DNA from: Lampris incognitus
Taxonomy: Eukaryota > Chordata > Actinopteri > Lampriformes > Lampridae
Length of the DNA: 64,000 nucleotides
NCBI RefSeq assembly: GCF_029633865.1
Contig: NC_079216.1
Location: 16,776,505 to 16,840,504 of the forward strand
Direction: 5' to 3'
The notes below the pieces were generated by a model, which made no database searches, was not told the origin of the DNA, and saw only the letters and a list, made by a program, of their open reading frames with translations. The position numbers and the translations under genes were made by a program. This document shows positions 1-10,830 of the stretch, piece by piece. Positions within the stretch are counted from its first letter, which is position 1. Every line of letters starts with the position of its first letter.

Positions 1-344
1 CCTGATTCCTTATTCTGTAAAGGGATCTTTCCGTTTCTAGCATTTCCAGTATTGTTGAGTTCCAGTTTTGAATTGATGGTAATGTGGGTTTTAGCCAATT
101 CCTGGTCTCCTGATTCATGGCTGCAACTAAATATTCTATATAAACATTTATCTGTTTCTTGGGATAATTCTGATGGTGATATTCCTAAAATGATGCATTT
201 GGGATTCGCTGTTCAACAGCAGCAGCGCCAGAAAATGTCTGTTGAAAAACATAAAAGCACTGTCAGGTTAAAAACAAACTGCAAATAACACTAATTAGCT
301 TTACATAATTAACATCTCTTACCGAATCGTTCAGAAGGGAGGGG
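1..344. other. No gene recognised
   Basis: AT-rich sequence. The short open frames here match nothing I recognise and have no convincing splice sites. Confidence 0.5.
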
Positions 345-660
345 CGATGGTCTCCAAGGACAAAACGATTTGGCTGATTTGTCACCAGGATGTAGTGCTC
401 GCAAAAAAGGGTAACGTGGAGTGGCACCACAACACCATCCACCCCAAAGTTCAGACACCTGCCCGCTAAAGAGCATGCTTCGTTCAAAGAAAGTTGACGA
501 GCTCAAGTCTATATTGAAAGCACAGCAGTTGCTTTTTACCAAACCAACAGCTAAAAGTAAGGCTGCAACAGAGGCATCCTTCCATGTCAGCCATCTTTTG
601 GCTAAACATAACAACCCGTTCACCAATGTTGTGTCTGTCTGTCTTAATACATTCAGTTAG
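345..660 (+). pseudogene. hAT-like transposase relic, N-terminal part (GTF2IRD2/ZBED type)
   Basis: Two adjacent plus-strand frames together resemble the start of the fish hAT-like proteins related to GTF2IRD2 and ZBED. The first frame reads like a BED finger (…WLICHQDV…, then HHNTIHPK). The second, from about 421, reads VDELKSILKAQQ, LFTKP and KAATEASFHVSHLLAK, which are typical of the segment after the finger. The first BED cysteine is replaced by Trp, there is a frameshift near 420-460, and the catalytic domain is missing. It is a dead fragment. Family membership is judged from motif memory only. Confidence 0.55.
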
Positions 661-985
661 ACCAATAGACATAGTGAATTAAATCATACTCGTGACACAG
701 ATGTATTCAACTCTTTGCTCCCTTTATCAGAAGAACTCCCGGCATACAATGCGTCTTCTCGTGACGTCCTCACTATGGGTACTGACAGGTGTCACACAAC
801 TAACCAATACATGACATCCCCCTCTTCCTTGGGAACAAACTTACAATTTACAAAACAGTTGTCAACAGTGGCATTGCAAAAATAATTTTTTTCTGCTCAC
901 AGACATCTTACAAACCTGTGTCTTTCCAACAACGCCACAAAGTGTTCGGGAGGACTATTAAAGACTGTATAGGTGGTTGTTTGTT
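661..985. other. No gene recognised
   Basis: Unique-looking AT-rich sequence between the hAT relic and the probable BEL LTR. No supported feature. Confidence 0.45.
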
Positions 986-1430
986 TGTATAGCTAGCGTT
1001 CGCCCCATGGCGTCGGTGAGGACACAGTACACGGAGTGTAGATTATAGTTTAATCCACTTTATTCCAATGCATAAAGGCATGGTCATTCTTCATTGGTCT
1101 CGCAATCATTTACATGCTGTGTGATCTGTAACACATTACAAATCATATTAACATTAGTAAACGAACAGATCTAACATTCAAGTCAAAGTCAAACATCAGG
1201 CTATGACGTTATTAGACTATAGCTGACGACAACAGATGATCTGAAAGTATACATAATCTAGCTCAGTATATAGTCTAGCTCATCAAATATGTAGCTCGTA
1301 CACAAAGAATAACGCTCATAACAAATACATCAATAATGGGCCCGATAGGCTAGGATCCATAACGTGTCCCGAACGATCTAGCTAAATACTGTGACTAAAG
1401 GAGGCTAACGGCTCTGTTGCTAGTGGACAC
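986..1430 (-). repeat. Probable 3' LTR of the BEL/Pao element
   Basis: Read on the minus strand this stretch begins TGTCCACTAG and ends GCTATACA, giving TG…CA ends. It carries an AATAAAG signal about 90 bases before its end and lies just downstream of the BEL integrase remnant. No second copy is present in the window, so the LTR identity cannot be confirmed by pairing. Confidence 0.45.
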
Positions 1431-1496
1431 TTACAGCTAATCTAAACAACATAAAATAGGCTAACATTATCTCAGCAAATGAGTCACTGTTGTGCA

Positions 1497-2629
1497 CTAA
1501 AGACAAGGGGGGGAACTTACAAAGAAGTCCATTCCCGTGGAGTGGAATGCAGGCTTAAAGAGACGCAAGCGAGCAGGGGGCAAGTCCGCCATCTTGGGGA
1601 CAGCCGGTCGGGCCTTACAACGTCGGCATTCAACGCATGTGCGTTGGTAGCGGCAGATAGCTTCATGCCCACACAGGATCCAGAATATGCGGTGAAGCTC
1701 AGCAAACACTCTCTCAGCCAGGATGGCACAGCCGGCTATCAATATCCTGGATCAGGAGTTTGGTGGATGGGTGACTAGGGTCTAGGACAACAGGGTTCAC
1801 AGTCGCTTGGCCCAAATCTTCTGCTCGACGGAGTCTGCCTCCGACATGGATGAGCTCGATGGCTTCATCAAACTCGGGGGCTAAGGTAAGTAGTCGGCTG
1901 CTAGATGGAATGGGTTTGCCTGCTTTCAGAAGTCGGAGCTCCTCTTGGAAGCTATCCTGCTGGCCTCTCTTGTAGATGAGTGTCTCTACATTGTGGTAAT
2001 CTTCAGCAGTGGGGTCGACACTCTGATCTGCTGCCCTGTGCAGCACCTGTGCTGTAGCTTCTAGGAGCTCCTTCCAGGTGTTACACTGACTCACATTGGT
2101 TAACAGTGTACTGGATACAGTAGAGGTGACACCACAGAAGGTGGACTTGCGGAGCTTAGAGACATCCTGATCAGGTTCACCAGCAGGCTTCACAGGCCAA
2201 CTGTCTGGAGAGTCCAGGAGAAATGGGGGTCCTTGGCTCCATCTGTTAGGCTCTACCAGGGTCTTGCCTCTGGTAATGTCATCCACAGGGTTCCTCGCTG
2301 AGTCCACATAACGCCATTTATGAAGATCTGTAAGCACTTGAATTTCTGCAACTCTGGTGCCAACGAATACTTTGTAGCGACAGGACTCGGACTGTAGCCA
2401 AGTCAGCACTGCGGTGGAGTCCATCCACAGGATGGCCTGGTCGATCTTCAGGGTATGTATGTATGAGGTTCGACAACTGAGCTCCAGTCATGGCTGCACA
2501 AAGCTCAAATCTGGGCATGGAGTGTAGTCGTTTGGGCACGACTCTGGACCGGGCCATCAGGAGGGACAGGTGGACATCATCCTGACTGTCAACTGTCCTT
2601 GGGTACACCACTGAGCCATAGGCCTGCAT
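1497..2629 (-). pseudogene. BEL pol remnant: RNase H/connection region and integrase zinc-binding domain
   Basis: The frame at 2318-2629 has MPRFELCAAMTGAQL, a signature of the BEL RNase H side. The frame at 1714-2424 continues with DSTAVLTWLQSESCRYKVFVGTR-type sequence and the NPVDDITRGK motif, then ends near HPG. The next frame (about 1517-1742) supplies the rest of the H2C2 integrase finger (AELHRIFWIL, RTCVECRR) and stops after the GMDFF motif. The DDE integrase core is missing. At least two frameshifts separate the pieces. Confidence 0.8.
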
Positions 2630-3707
2630 CGCAGAACACGGGTACCTCTCGGGTGATGCTTGGTTGGTCCACTTCAGGGCTTAGCTTCGTTACTGCACCA
2701 GCTTGGATTAGCTTCTGCATCTTTGCACTGTAGGCCTCAGATTGCTCTGGGTTCTTGGCGAGTCGTCTCTCAGTGCTTCGCAGATTCAGCATGACTGCTT
2801 CCTTGGGGGCTTGTAGGCAGGGCATGCCTTTCTTTCACAGGAGGGGGATGGCATAACGTAGCACTCCATCTACTTCCACAGGGGTTGCCTTGGTTTCGAG
2901 CAGGTCCACAGGTTGATGGTCCTGCCTTGATCGCATTACAGCCTTCTCACTCCGGTAAGGCAGGGTGTCGACCTGCCAAAGCTTCTCCACGTTCTTGAAA
3001 AGCTCTGAGGTGTGGGGGAAGATAGACGTTACTAGACACTGCTGTGGTCTTAAGGGCTGTTGGACCAACTTTGTAGGGCCTTGAAGAACCCAGCCCAGTC
3101 TGGTCCAGATAGCTGCCGGGCCACCTGGAGGACCTAGCCAGACCAGCTCGATAGGAGTGATGAGGTGGAGCTGATTGGCACCAATCACGACCAGGGGTCT
3201 TGCATTCTTGAAGGACTGGATTGGCAGATTGACCAGGTGTTTGTACTGCTTCTGGAGTCTGTCCATCGGGTAAGATTGGTCGGCCAGGCCAAGACAAGTT
3301 GCGGGGAAGGCCTCTGTGATGAGGAAGCTGGTCTTGGGCTTAGCTGCTGGGGAGATATGGAAGGACACAGAAGAGCCACGGAGGGTCTGGACATCCTGCC
3401 GGATGGTCCCTAAGGCTAGGTCTTCGGGTCTCCCTTGTAATCCTAACTCTCTTGTGGCTGCTGGAAGGAGCATGGTACGCTCAGACCCGTCGTCCAGGAT
3501 GGCGTGGGTCTCCAGGGTATGATTTCCATGATGCAGGAGCACTCGGATGACCTTCAGCAGGACATGGTTGCCTTGAGCTGCTCTGTCCACGTACAGCATT
3601 TCAGCGGTGTTCACCAGGCAACTCTCCTTATTAGTTGGCTCAGCTGTCTCCCCAGGTGCTCTAGCATTGACTACATGTAGAACCTGCAGGTGCTTCCCTT
3701 GGCACAA
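2589..3707 (-). pseudogene. BEL aspartic protease (DUF1758-like) and start of RT
   Basis: The 290-residue frame (2835-3707) holds the protease, with active-site motif ILDDGSERTML and the flap-side LVVIGANQLHLI segment. An in-frame TGA at 2835-2837, at an expected Arg position, separates it from 2589-2825, which has the conserved APKEAVMLNLRSTERRLAK region and KLIQAGAVTKLSPE that precede the RT in this family. The RT itself follows nowhere. Confidence 0.8.
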
Positions 3708-3740
3708 GCCGCAGGGCTTCTTAAGGTTGCATTGGGCGGC

Positions 3741-4112
3741 TCAGTGGGGCCTCGCGCAGAGCCAGCATCTCCTGTTGGTCAGGAGCCACTCCTTGAGTTG
3801 CTCTTTGGACAGCTCTGTCGCTTCTGTACATTGGCTGAGGTAGTGTTCTGCATTGTCGCAGAACGGGCAGTAGGGCTTTGCTTTAGCCTTCTTCTTAGTA
3901 GAGCCCTCCTGCCTGGTAGTGGCTTCCTCTTCTTCGGTTCCGTGGAAGACTGTGACGGACCGCCTTCCCTGGCGACCCTCTTGCTTTGGCGCTTGCTTTT
4001 CCTTTGTCCCCTTGGCTGCCAACTGCCCATCGAAGTCTTGGCACCATGACTCATACAGTAGCCACTGCGAGAAGTCAAGCAGTGTATAAGTGGGCCCTGG
4101 CCGGTTGAACAT
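3741..4112 (-). pseudogene. BEL Gag C-terminal zinc-knuckle region
   Basis: This fragment contains the CCHC knuckle CPFCDNAEHYLSQC and a second cysteine cluster, CWLCARPH. An in-frame TGA at 3741-3743 is followed in the same frame by more Cys-rich sequence leading into the protease, so the stop is a single substitution. The Gag N-terminus is truncated near 4112. Confidence 0.8.
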
Positions 4113-4199
4113 ATGTCAATGGAAGTCTCCTCGTTGCTTCGGAGGTAACTTGCTCGGGAGGCAGGCTACATGAGACCCACATCAGAGCTCCATATCACC

Positions 4200-5140
4200 G
4201 TCAGGACCCAGGGTTTCTCTGCCCAATTACCTTTCTTTCACTCTCCATTTCTTCTTGAATATAGACATCTAATATCACAGGGGGAAATAACCATGGCAGA
4301 GTCACCGGGTATGGCACTGTGGAACAATAACTTCTCCCATGTAATCCCATTTCTTCAGCCATTTTATTTGCTGCCCAAGCAAAACAGTCTCCCTTTACTT
4401 TCCCAACATGGTTTGAGGGCCTTCACAGTAGGATGATCTGCCCTATGTCCTTGTAGATTTGCCCAGTAGTTCACCATGATCTGCTTATACCTTAAAGTCA
4501 GTGGCATCTCTCCCATTTCCACTTGAATGGCTATATTAGGAGAAGTCTTAATAACCCCACAGCATAATCTCAGTGCCTGAGTTTGTATCACTTCGAGCTT
4601 TTTTAAATTGTGATTTTGCTGCTGACCCGTACACTACACTTCCATAATCAAACACTGATCTTAACACAACATAGTCATCAAAGTGCTCCAATTTGCTCCC
4701 CATTCTGACCCTGTCAAACATCTCATTACATTCAGAACCAGCTTGCATTTTTAATGCATATTATTAATATGATCCCTTGAGGTCAGCTTTGTGTCAAATA
4801 AAACCCCCAGAAACCAAAATCTTTACTTGCTCCAAGTGTTCCCCATACATCTTTACACCTGCTTCCCTTATTTTCTTCCTACTAAACACCACACCATGTC
4901 TTTTCTACAGAAAACTTAAATCCCCATGAGTGTGACCATTTCTCTACCACTAAAATCGCTTCTTGAATCTTCCTCCCTAGTAGTACTAAATTCTTCCCCT
5001 TCTTCCATAAAGCCCCATTATCAGCAAACAGTGACTTCCCAATATCGTAATTTACATCAGCAAATACATCATTAATCATAATATAAAAAAGGATTGGGCT
5101 GATAGCAGTGCCCTGAGGAGTTCCATTATCTACCCTGTAT
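4200..5140 (-). pseudogene. LINE ORF2, RT C-terminal/thumb region
   Basis: Scattered frames show family-typical blocks: IQEAILVVEKWSHSWGFKFS after the RT palm, then MIQTQALRLCCG, and VEMGEMPLTLRYKQIMVNYW near 4490. A further block, read as VTLPW and then YIQEEME, reaches to about 4200. The YxDD box appears as LFADNGA-like sequence and is degenerate. Several frameshifts and stops are present, and any RNase H domain is absent. Confidence 0.7.
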
Positions 5141-5187
5141 TATCAAATAAAAAAAATGTTGATCCAATTAAAAGTTCTTCCAGTTAT

Positions 5188-5896
5188 TCAATTTTTTCCT
5201 AACTTGGTCAACAATCCCTCTTTCCATACCATAATATAAGCTTTCTCTACATCAAAGAACACTGTCATCTCCGATTCATCATTAGCTTGGGCTTTTCTAA
5301 TTTCCGTTTCCAGACAAACTACTGGATCCATTGTTCCACGACCTTCCCTAAATCCACTCTGGTAAGGGGATAATAACCCTCTAGTTTCTATAGAGAATGT
5401 TGTTCTCTCTATAATCATCCTTTCCATTGTTTTCCCTACATGTGAAGTGAGTGCAATTGGTCTGTAGCTTGTTGCACTTGTTGGGTCCTTTCCTGGTTTG
5501 ATTATGGGTATAATAACAGCCTCTTTCCAACTGGTAGGTAACCTTCCCTCTTCCCAAACTTTATTATATATTTCTAGAAGCTTCATTTCTGTCTCAGTTC
5601 CTAAATGTTTTAACATTATGTAACAGATCTGGTCTTTCCCTGGAGATGCCAGGCCAGTTTTTGCTATAGCTCTCCTCATTTCATGTATAGCAAAAGGTGC
5701 ATCCAATGCACAACTTGTGCTTCGCTAGTTGCATCCCTCCCTCATTTCCCCTGTTAGATTGTTAGAACTATGGATTTTGGTGAATGTCTTGGCTAATATT
5801 TCTGCTTTATTTTCAACTGACCGCTGTTTCACCTCCCTCCATTAGTACTGGGTACTGCCACTGTCTTCTGATTCCCCTCATCTTTCTTATTATTCC
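5188..5896 (-). pseudogene. LINE ORF2, RT fingers/palm
   Basis: An open segment of about 172 residues contains RT blocks: GKDQICYIMLKHLG, WKEAVIIPIIKPGKDP, SYRPIALTSHVGKTMERM, LSPYQSGFREGRGTMDPV and VFFDVEKAYIMVW. Upstream, WGIIRKM…GNQKTVAVP continues the frame up to the Rex3 insertion. This is the best-preserved part of this LINE. Confidence 0.85.
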
Positions 5897-5906
5897 CCAT
5901 AATAAT

Positions 5907-7634
5907 CTCATCTTCAGCTGCTTTTCCAGGGTCAGGTTGCGGTGGCAGCAAATCTAAGTAGGGCACTCCAGACATCCCTCTCCCAAGCAACGCCCTCCAG
6001 CTCCTCCTGGAGAATCCCAAGGTGTTCCCAGGCCAGATTGGACATGTAGTCCCTCCAGCGAGTTCTGGGTCTACCCCGGGGTCTCCTCCCAGTGGGCCGT
6101 GCCCAGTAAACCTCCAAAAGGAAGGCGCCCAGGAGTCATCCTAATCAGATGCCCGAACCCCCTCAACTAGCTACTTTCAATGGGAAGGAGCTGCAGCGCT
6201 ACTCCGAGCTACCTCCGGATGTCCGAGCTCCTCACCCTATCTCTAAGGCTGAGCCCAGACATCTTACAGAGGAAACTCATTTCAGCTGCTTGTATCCGTG
6301 ATCTCACCCTTTCGGTCACTACCCAAAGCTCATGACCATAGGTGAGGATTGGAATGAAGATTGACTGGTAAATTGAGAGCTTTGCCTTCCGGCTCAGCTC
6401 CTTCTTCACCACAACGGTCCAGTACAATGTCCACATTACTGCAGATGCTGCACCAATCCATCTGTCAATCTCCCGCTCCATCCTACCCTCACTCGTGAAC
6501 AAGACCCCCAGGTACTTGAACTCCTTCACTTGGGGCAACAACTCATCCCTAACCCAGAGGGAGCAATCCACCATTTCCCTGTAGAGAATCATGGCCTCAG
6601 ACTTGGATGTGCTGACTCTCATACCGGCCATTTCACAAACAGCTGCAAACCGCCCCAGTGCGTGCTGGAGGTTGCGTTCTGATGAAGCCAACAAAACCAC
6701 ATCATCTGCGAAGAGCTGTCCATGAATATCACAAACAGAATCGGAGACAAGGGACAACCTTGGCGGAGTCCGACACCCACCGAAAACATGTTTGACTTTG
6801 TGCCAAGAATGTGGAAACAGCTCCCACTTTGGTTATACAAGGACCGGATGGTTTGTAGCAACTGCCCCGGTACCCTTTACTCCCCGCAGTACCCCCCACA
6901 GAGTGCCCAGGGGTACACGGGCATAAGCCTTCTCCAAGTCCACAAAACACATGTAGACTGGCTGGTCAAACTCCCATGCCCACCTCAGCACTTCCGCAAG
7001 GGTAAAGAGTTGGTCAGTTGTTCCACGGCCAGGATGGAATCTGCATTGTTCCTCCTGGATCTGAGGTTTGACAATTGGTTGGAGCCTCCTTTCGAGCAGC
7101 CTAGAATAGACTTTCCCAGGAAGGCTGGGCAATGTGATGCCCTGATAATTGCAGCACACCCTCCGGTCCCCTTTTTTGAATATGGGAACCACCGCCCCAG
7201 TCTGCCACTCCACAGGTACTGTCCCCAACCTCCATGCGACACTGAAGAGATGCGTCAACCAAGACAGCCCAACAATGTCCAGAGCCTTCAGCATCTCAGG
7301 GTGAATCTCATCCACACTCGGCACCTTGCCACTGAGGAGCTTTTTAACTAACTCAGAGACCTCTGCCAGGGATATGGGTGGGGCTTCCCCTGAGTCTTCA
7401 GACTCTACCTCCTCCACTGAGGACGTGTTAGTCGGGTTCAGGAGCTCCTCAAAGTGTTCTTTCCACCTCTCGACAACATCCCCAGTCCGGGTCAACAGTT
7501 CCCTCCCCGGCTGAACACAGCCTGAGTCAAGCCCTGCTTCCCCTTCCTGAGTTGCCGGATGGTTTGCCAGGACTTCCTTGAGGCCAACCGAAAGTCCTCC
7601 TCCATAGACTATGTGGAGGAGGACTTTCAGTTGG
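5907..7634 (-). mobile_element. Rex3 (RTE-clade) LINE copy 1
   Basis: 5'-truncated Rex3-like element on the minus strand. Frames give WKEHFEELLNP, EEQCRFHPGRGTTDQL, MCFVDLEKAYARVP, GLRQGCPLSPILF, LFADDVVLLASS and KLSIYQSIFIPILTYGHELWVV. Most of the RT and C-terminal region is present but frameshifted. The insertion is flanked by the 10-bp direct repeat CCATAATAAT (5897-5906 and 7635-7644). The first ~26 nt at the 5' end are inverted (see findings). Confidence 0.85.
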
Positions 7635-7644
7635 CCATAATAAT

Positions 7645-7727
7645 AAATTAAACTTGTATAGCGCTTTTCTAATACTCAAAGTCGCTTTCCAATAAACGGG
7701 GTGAAACAAGACAACAGATAAACCCAT
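7645..7727 (-). repeat. L2-type LINE 3' tail fragment
   Basis: On the minus strand the sequence ends TTGAGTATTAGAAAAGCGCT…TTTATTATTATT, the common 3' end of fish L2-type LINEs. It interrupts the I-type LINE frame between GDVW and GIIRK, and Rex3 copy 1 then landed in its TAA-rich tail. Confidence 0.6.
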
Positions 7728-8125
7728 ACATCACCTATAGGTGTTGATCTGCCTATCTTGTTACAAAAATCCCTCCAACTTCGTTTCTTTGCTTCCTTCA
7801 GTTTTCCTTGCTTGCACCTGTGCACTTCATATTCCTTTAGTTTTTTGGAAATTATGGGTTCTTTTTAATACTTTAAAAGCTTTGCTGCACTCCTCAGTCC
7901 GCCACGGGACTGCCTTCCTCTCCATTGCTTCTGGGAATTGATAGATTTGCTGCTTTTAATACAATTTTCCTAAACATTCCATCAACTTGTTCAATATCCT
8001 GACTCAGGTCTATTTCATTACATTCCCTCTCACAAATATTCGAAGTGATCCCACTTTGCTTTACTAAATATCCACCTTGGCTCTCTTTTCTTTCCCCTTA
8101 TTTCCTGGTCTATCTCTATTTTATA

Positions 8126-8500
8126 AATTTATTTCTGTTTTCTCCCAATTTAGTGGCCAATCGATCCCTATTTTAATTCAAACACCCACCCTCGTACTGC
8201 ATGCATTCGCCAACTGCATCTCTCCGGCCAGCAGTCTGGAAGGAGACGCCTCCCCACTTCCGTGACAAGGCGACTCCAGGCCGAACCACTGTTTTTTCCC
8301 GACACACACAGAGACGCATTCACGTGACGAACACAAGCCGACTCCGCCCCTCTCCCGAGGACAGCGTTGCCAATGATTGCTGCTTCATCGAGTCCGGCCA
8401 TAGTCGAATCTGACGAGACCGGGGTGCGAACCCCAGTCCCCAGTGGGCAACTGCATCGACACAAAGCCGATGCTTAGACGGCTACACCACCGCGGACGCC
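8126..8500 (-). mobile_element. tRNA-derived SINE, family A, copy 1
   Basis: Minus-strand copy of the same SINE as at 10347-10742. The tRNA-like head (near 8400-8500) holds Pol III A- and B-box-like sequence, and the A-rich tail points left. It is flanked by near-identical direct repeats (GGTCTATCTCTATTTTA at about 8109 and GGTCTATCTGTATTTTA at about 8501). It interrupts the I-type LINE between endonuclease and RT. Confidence 0.8.
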
Positions 8501-9180
8501 CGGTCTATCTGTATTTTATTCAATACTGGATAGTGGTCATTACCGATTGTTGAATCTTCCCATAATTCCCACTCACATATCCCTGCCACCTCTCGTGATA
8601 CCAGTGTCAAGTCTAGTGCTGAGCCGTTACCTGTGTGTACAGCTATCCTTGTCCCTCTCCCATCATTAATATACACCAAGTTATTATCCTCCAACAGTTG
8701 CTCAATTAATTCCCCGTTTGTATCCGTCTTTTTCACTCCCCACAACGTGCTATGTGAATTAAAATCCCCAACCCAAAAAATGTGATTTGTAACCTGTCCT
8801 TGGATCTGCTTTAACTTGTTTATATCTAGTTTCCTGCAATAGTTATTATAATTTATGAAGGTGAATTGACCTTCATTTGTCCATATTTCTACTACTATAT
8901 ACTATCCCTCTGTCCCTTTTTAACAACCCTAAATGGTACATTTCCCTTAATAAAAGTCACACACCCTCCACCTGTCCTCTCTTCCATATCACACCTCACA
9001 GCAGTATAGCTGAAAATTCTAAAATCAAGATTTGGTTTTAACCATGTCTCTTGTAAACAAACAACTTCAGGTGTCCTTGATTGGCCATTAAGTTTTTAAA
9101 TTCTTGTCCGTTTCCCACCAAGCCTCTTGCATTGCACTTTAATAAAAGAATCATACTTGTTTTAACCAACCCATGCTGAC
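8500..9180 (-). pseudogene. LINE ORF2 apurinic-type endonuclease remnant
   Basis: The clear part is the frame at 8482-8745: TNGELIEQLLEDNNLVYIND, then SALDLTLVSREVAG and IGNDHYPVL, the C-terminal half of an EEP endonuclease with the conserved catalytic-site SDHxP-like motif read here as NDHYP. Upstream to about 9180 the N-terminal half is recognisable (CVTFIKGNVPF) but carries stops. Confidence 0.75.
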
Positions 9181-9224
9181 TCTTTGCTTGCCTGATGAGC
9201 ACGGAGGTCATTTTTCACCTCCTC

Positions 9225-9545
9225 CTATGTCAGTTTACTAAGATTCAGATGGTTTGCTGCAGCTTTTACTATCATTTGTATTCTTTCCGTTTTTGTTTCC
9301 ATTGTAGCATTTATCACTCCTACAGTGAAAGTGACTAATTTCTTTAGATCAACCCACACTTTACCCTCTTTTGGTTCTTCCTGCTGTTTGTTATGTTGGC
9401 TACTATTTGTGTCTCTAGTCTCCCTCCTTCTCCTCTGGTTCACCGTCTTGACCGCTTCTGCATATGTGGTCTTGTTTTCCACTCTGACCTGTTGAATCTC
9501 TACCTCCTTTTTCATGACTTCACATCCTCCATATGCCACACTGAT
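9225..9545 (-). pseudogene. LINE ORF1, C-terminal part
   Basis: The frame contains SVAYGGCEVMKKEVEIQQVR, TTYAEAVK and a basic stretch QRRRRETRD, typical of the region after the CCHC knuckles in I/Nimb-type ORF1. It resumes ORF1 after the 7.8 kb insertion. The boundary lies at the TGCCTC repeat (9546-9551). Confidence 0.7.
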
Positions 9546-9850
9546 TGCCTCTGCAATGGGGTGTAGTGATATAAGGTTATGTATATCCACTGGAACTACA
9601 CTAGGTGTTATGTACTACCCGGACTGTTATTATGGTTACTATTATGCCGCTACTATGTATCGCTATTACGTCTGCCTACTGAGCCATGATTAAACCCGAG
9701 TTCTATAACCCGGTGTGGTCATTGATCCTCTACCAATACTACCCCAAGTATTACTTCATGTGGTAGCGTCCATGAGCTATTTTTAGCCCTTCCTCAGCGG
9801 AAGCTTCACAGCAAACGGAAGTCAGACATCAGATGCAGTAGACTATATTA

Positions 9851-10830
9851 TAGTCCATGGGCCAGAGCTCAAAATTTCCTATTTCGGTACACTCAAGGTG
9901 GCAAAACTTATAATTTTTGAAAGGATCCATGTCTGTAGATGATATTTTGGTATGATAACCATTCCTGAGTGGCAGCTGTATCACAGTTATCAGCTCATGA
10001 AGTTAACCACCCCCTAAAGTAAATTGCATTTTAGATGCTGGTGCATATCCTGGTTTAGCCTCATGGTCAGGACATTTTTCAATGTTCTATAATATTGTCT
10101 TTGGTATCATTTTAAAGGGGACCTTCTTAGCTTTCATTCAAGCCCTGTTGTGGATATTTCTCACAAATATAGAGGTCACTTGAGCTCTTCAACCCGTCAA
10201 TAACACACATCTTTCTGCAATTTTCGCCTAAACTATATACTTTCTTTTAGCCCTGTGGCATCTAGGAATATCAGGGACACAAAACACAAAAACTGGAATA
10301 CTCACAGGACTGTAAAGATTCAGGAAATGTATAATATACCCATACTAAGTCCGCGGTGGCGTAGCGGTCTAAGCATCGGCTTGGTGTCGATGCAGTTGCC
10401 CACTGGGGACTGGGGTTCGTGCCCCGGTCTCGTCAGATCCGACTATGGCCGGACTCGATGAAGCAGCAATCATTGGCAACGCTGTCTTCGGGAGGGGGGC
10501 GGAGTCGGCTTGTGTTCGTCATGCGAATGCGTCTCTGTGTGTGTCGGAAAAACAGTGGTTCGGCTTGGATTCGCCTTGTCACGAAAGTGGGGAGGCGCTT
10601 TCCTTCGAGACTGCCGGCCGGAGAGATGCAGTTGGCGAACGCAATACGAGGGTGGGTGTTTGAATTAAAATAGGGATCAATTGGCCACTAAATTGGGAGA
10701 AAAAAGGGAAAAATCCGAAATAAATTTAAAAAAAAAAATAATATACCCATACTATTTCATTGTGTGAGGTGATTGTGAACCTTAAATTAGAAGGGCATTA
10801 TTACTAAGAAACTAACTAGACCAAAGCCAG
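9851..10830 (+). repeat. Left terminal inverted repeat of the Academ-like element (interrupted by a SINE)
   Basis: Segments 9851-10346 and 10743-10830 pair with the reverse complement of 16500-17042 almost throughout. A SINE fills the middle. Differences are scattered substitutions and small indels; for example the outer 40 bases have an extra ~8 bases on the left after GCCAGA. Confidence 0.85.
10347..10742 (+). mobile_element. tRNA-derived SINE, family A, copy 2
   Basis: Starts GTCCGCGGTGGCGTAGCGG with an A-box-like head and a B-box-like GGTTCGTGCCC near 10414. It continues through a tRNA-unrelated body to an A-rich tail. The direct repeat ATAATATACCCATACT lies on both sides. It inserted into the left inverted repeat of the Academ-like element, so it is younger than that transposition. 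Confidence 0.9.

Larger units (their letters stand above)
1497..4112 (-). mobile_element. BEL/Pao LTR retrotransposon, 5'-truncated and lacking its reverse transcriptase
   Basis: Minus-strand remnant in the order Gag zinc knuckle, aspartic protease, RNase H/connection, integrase zinc-binding domain. The central RT palm is absent: the frame runs from the region just before RT (about 2700) straight into the region after it (about 2630). The 5' part of gag and the integrase catalytic core are also missing. The gag, protease and pre-RT segments share one frame and are interrupted only by TGA stops. The element cannot transpose by itself. Confidence 0.85.

Noticed and set aside
6722-7351. 209-residue plus-strand open frame
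   Set aside because: It is the antisense shadow of the Rex3 reverse transcriptase, and the same shadow appears at 31882-32514 opposite Rex3 copy 2.
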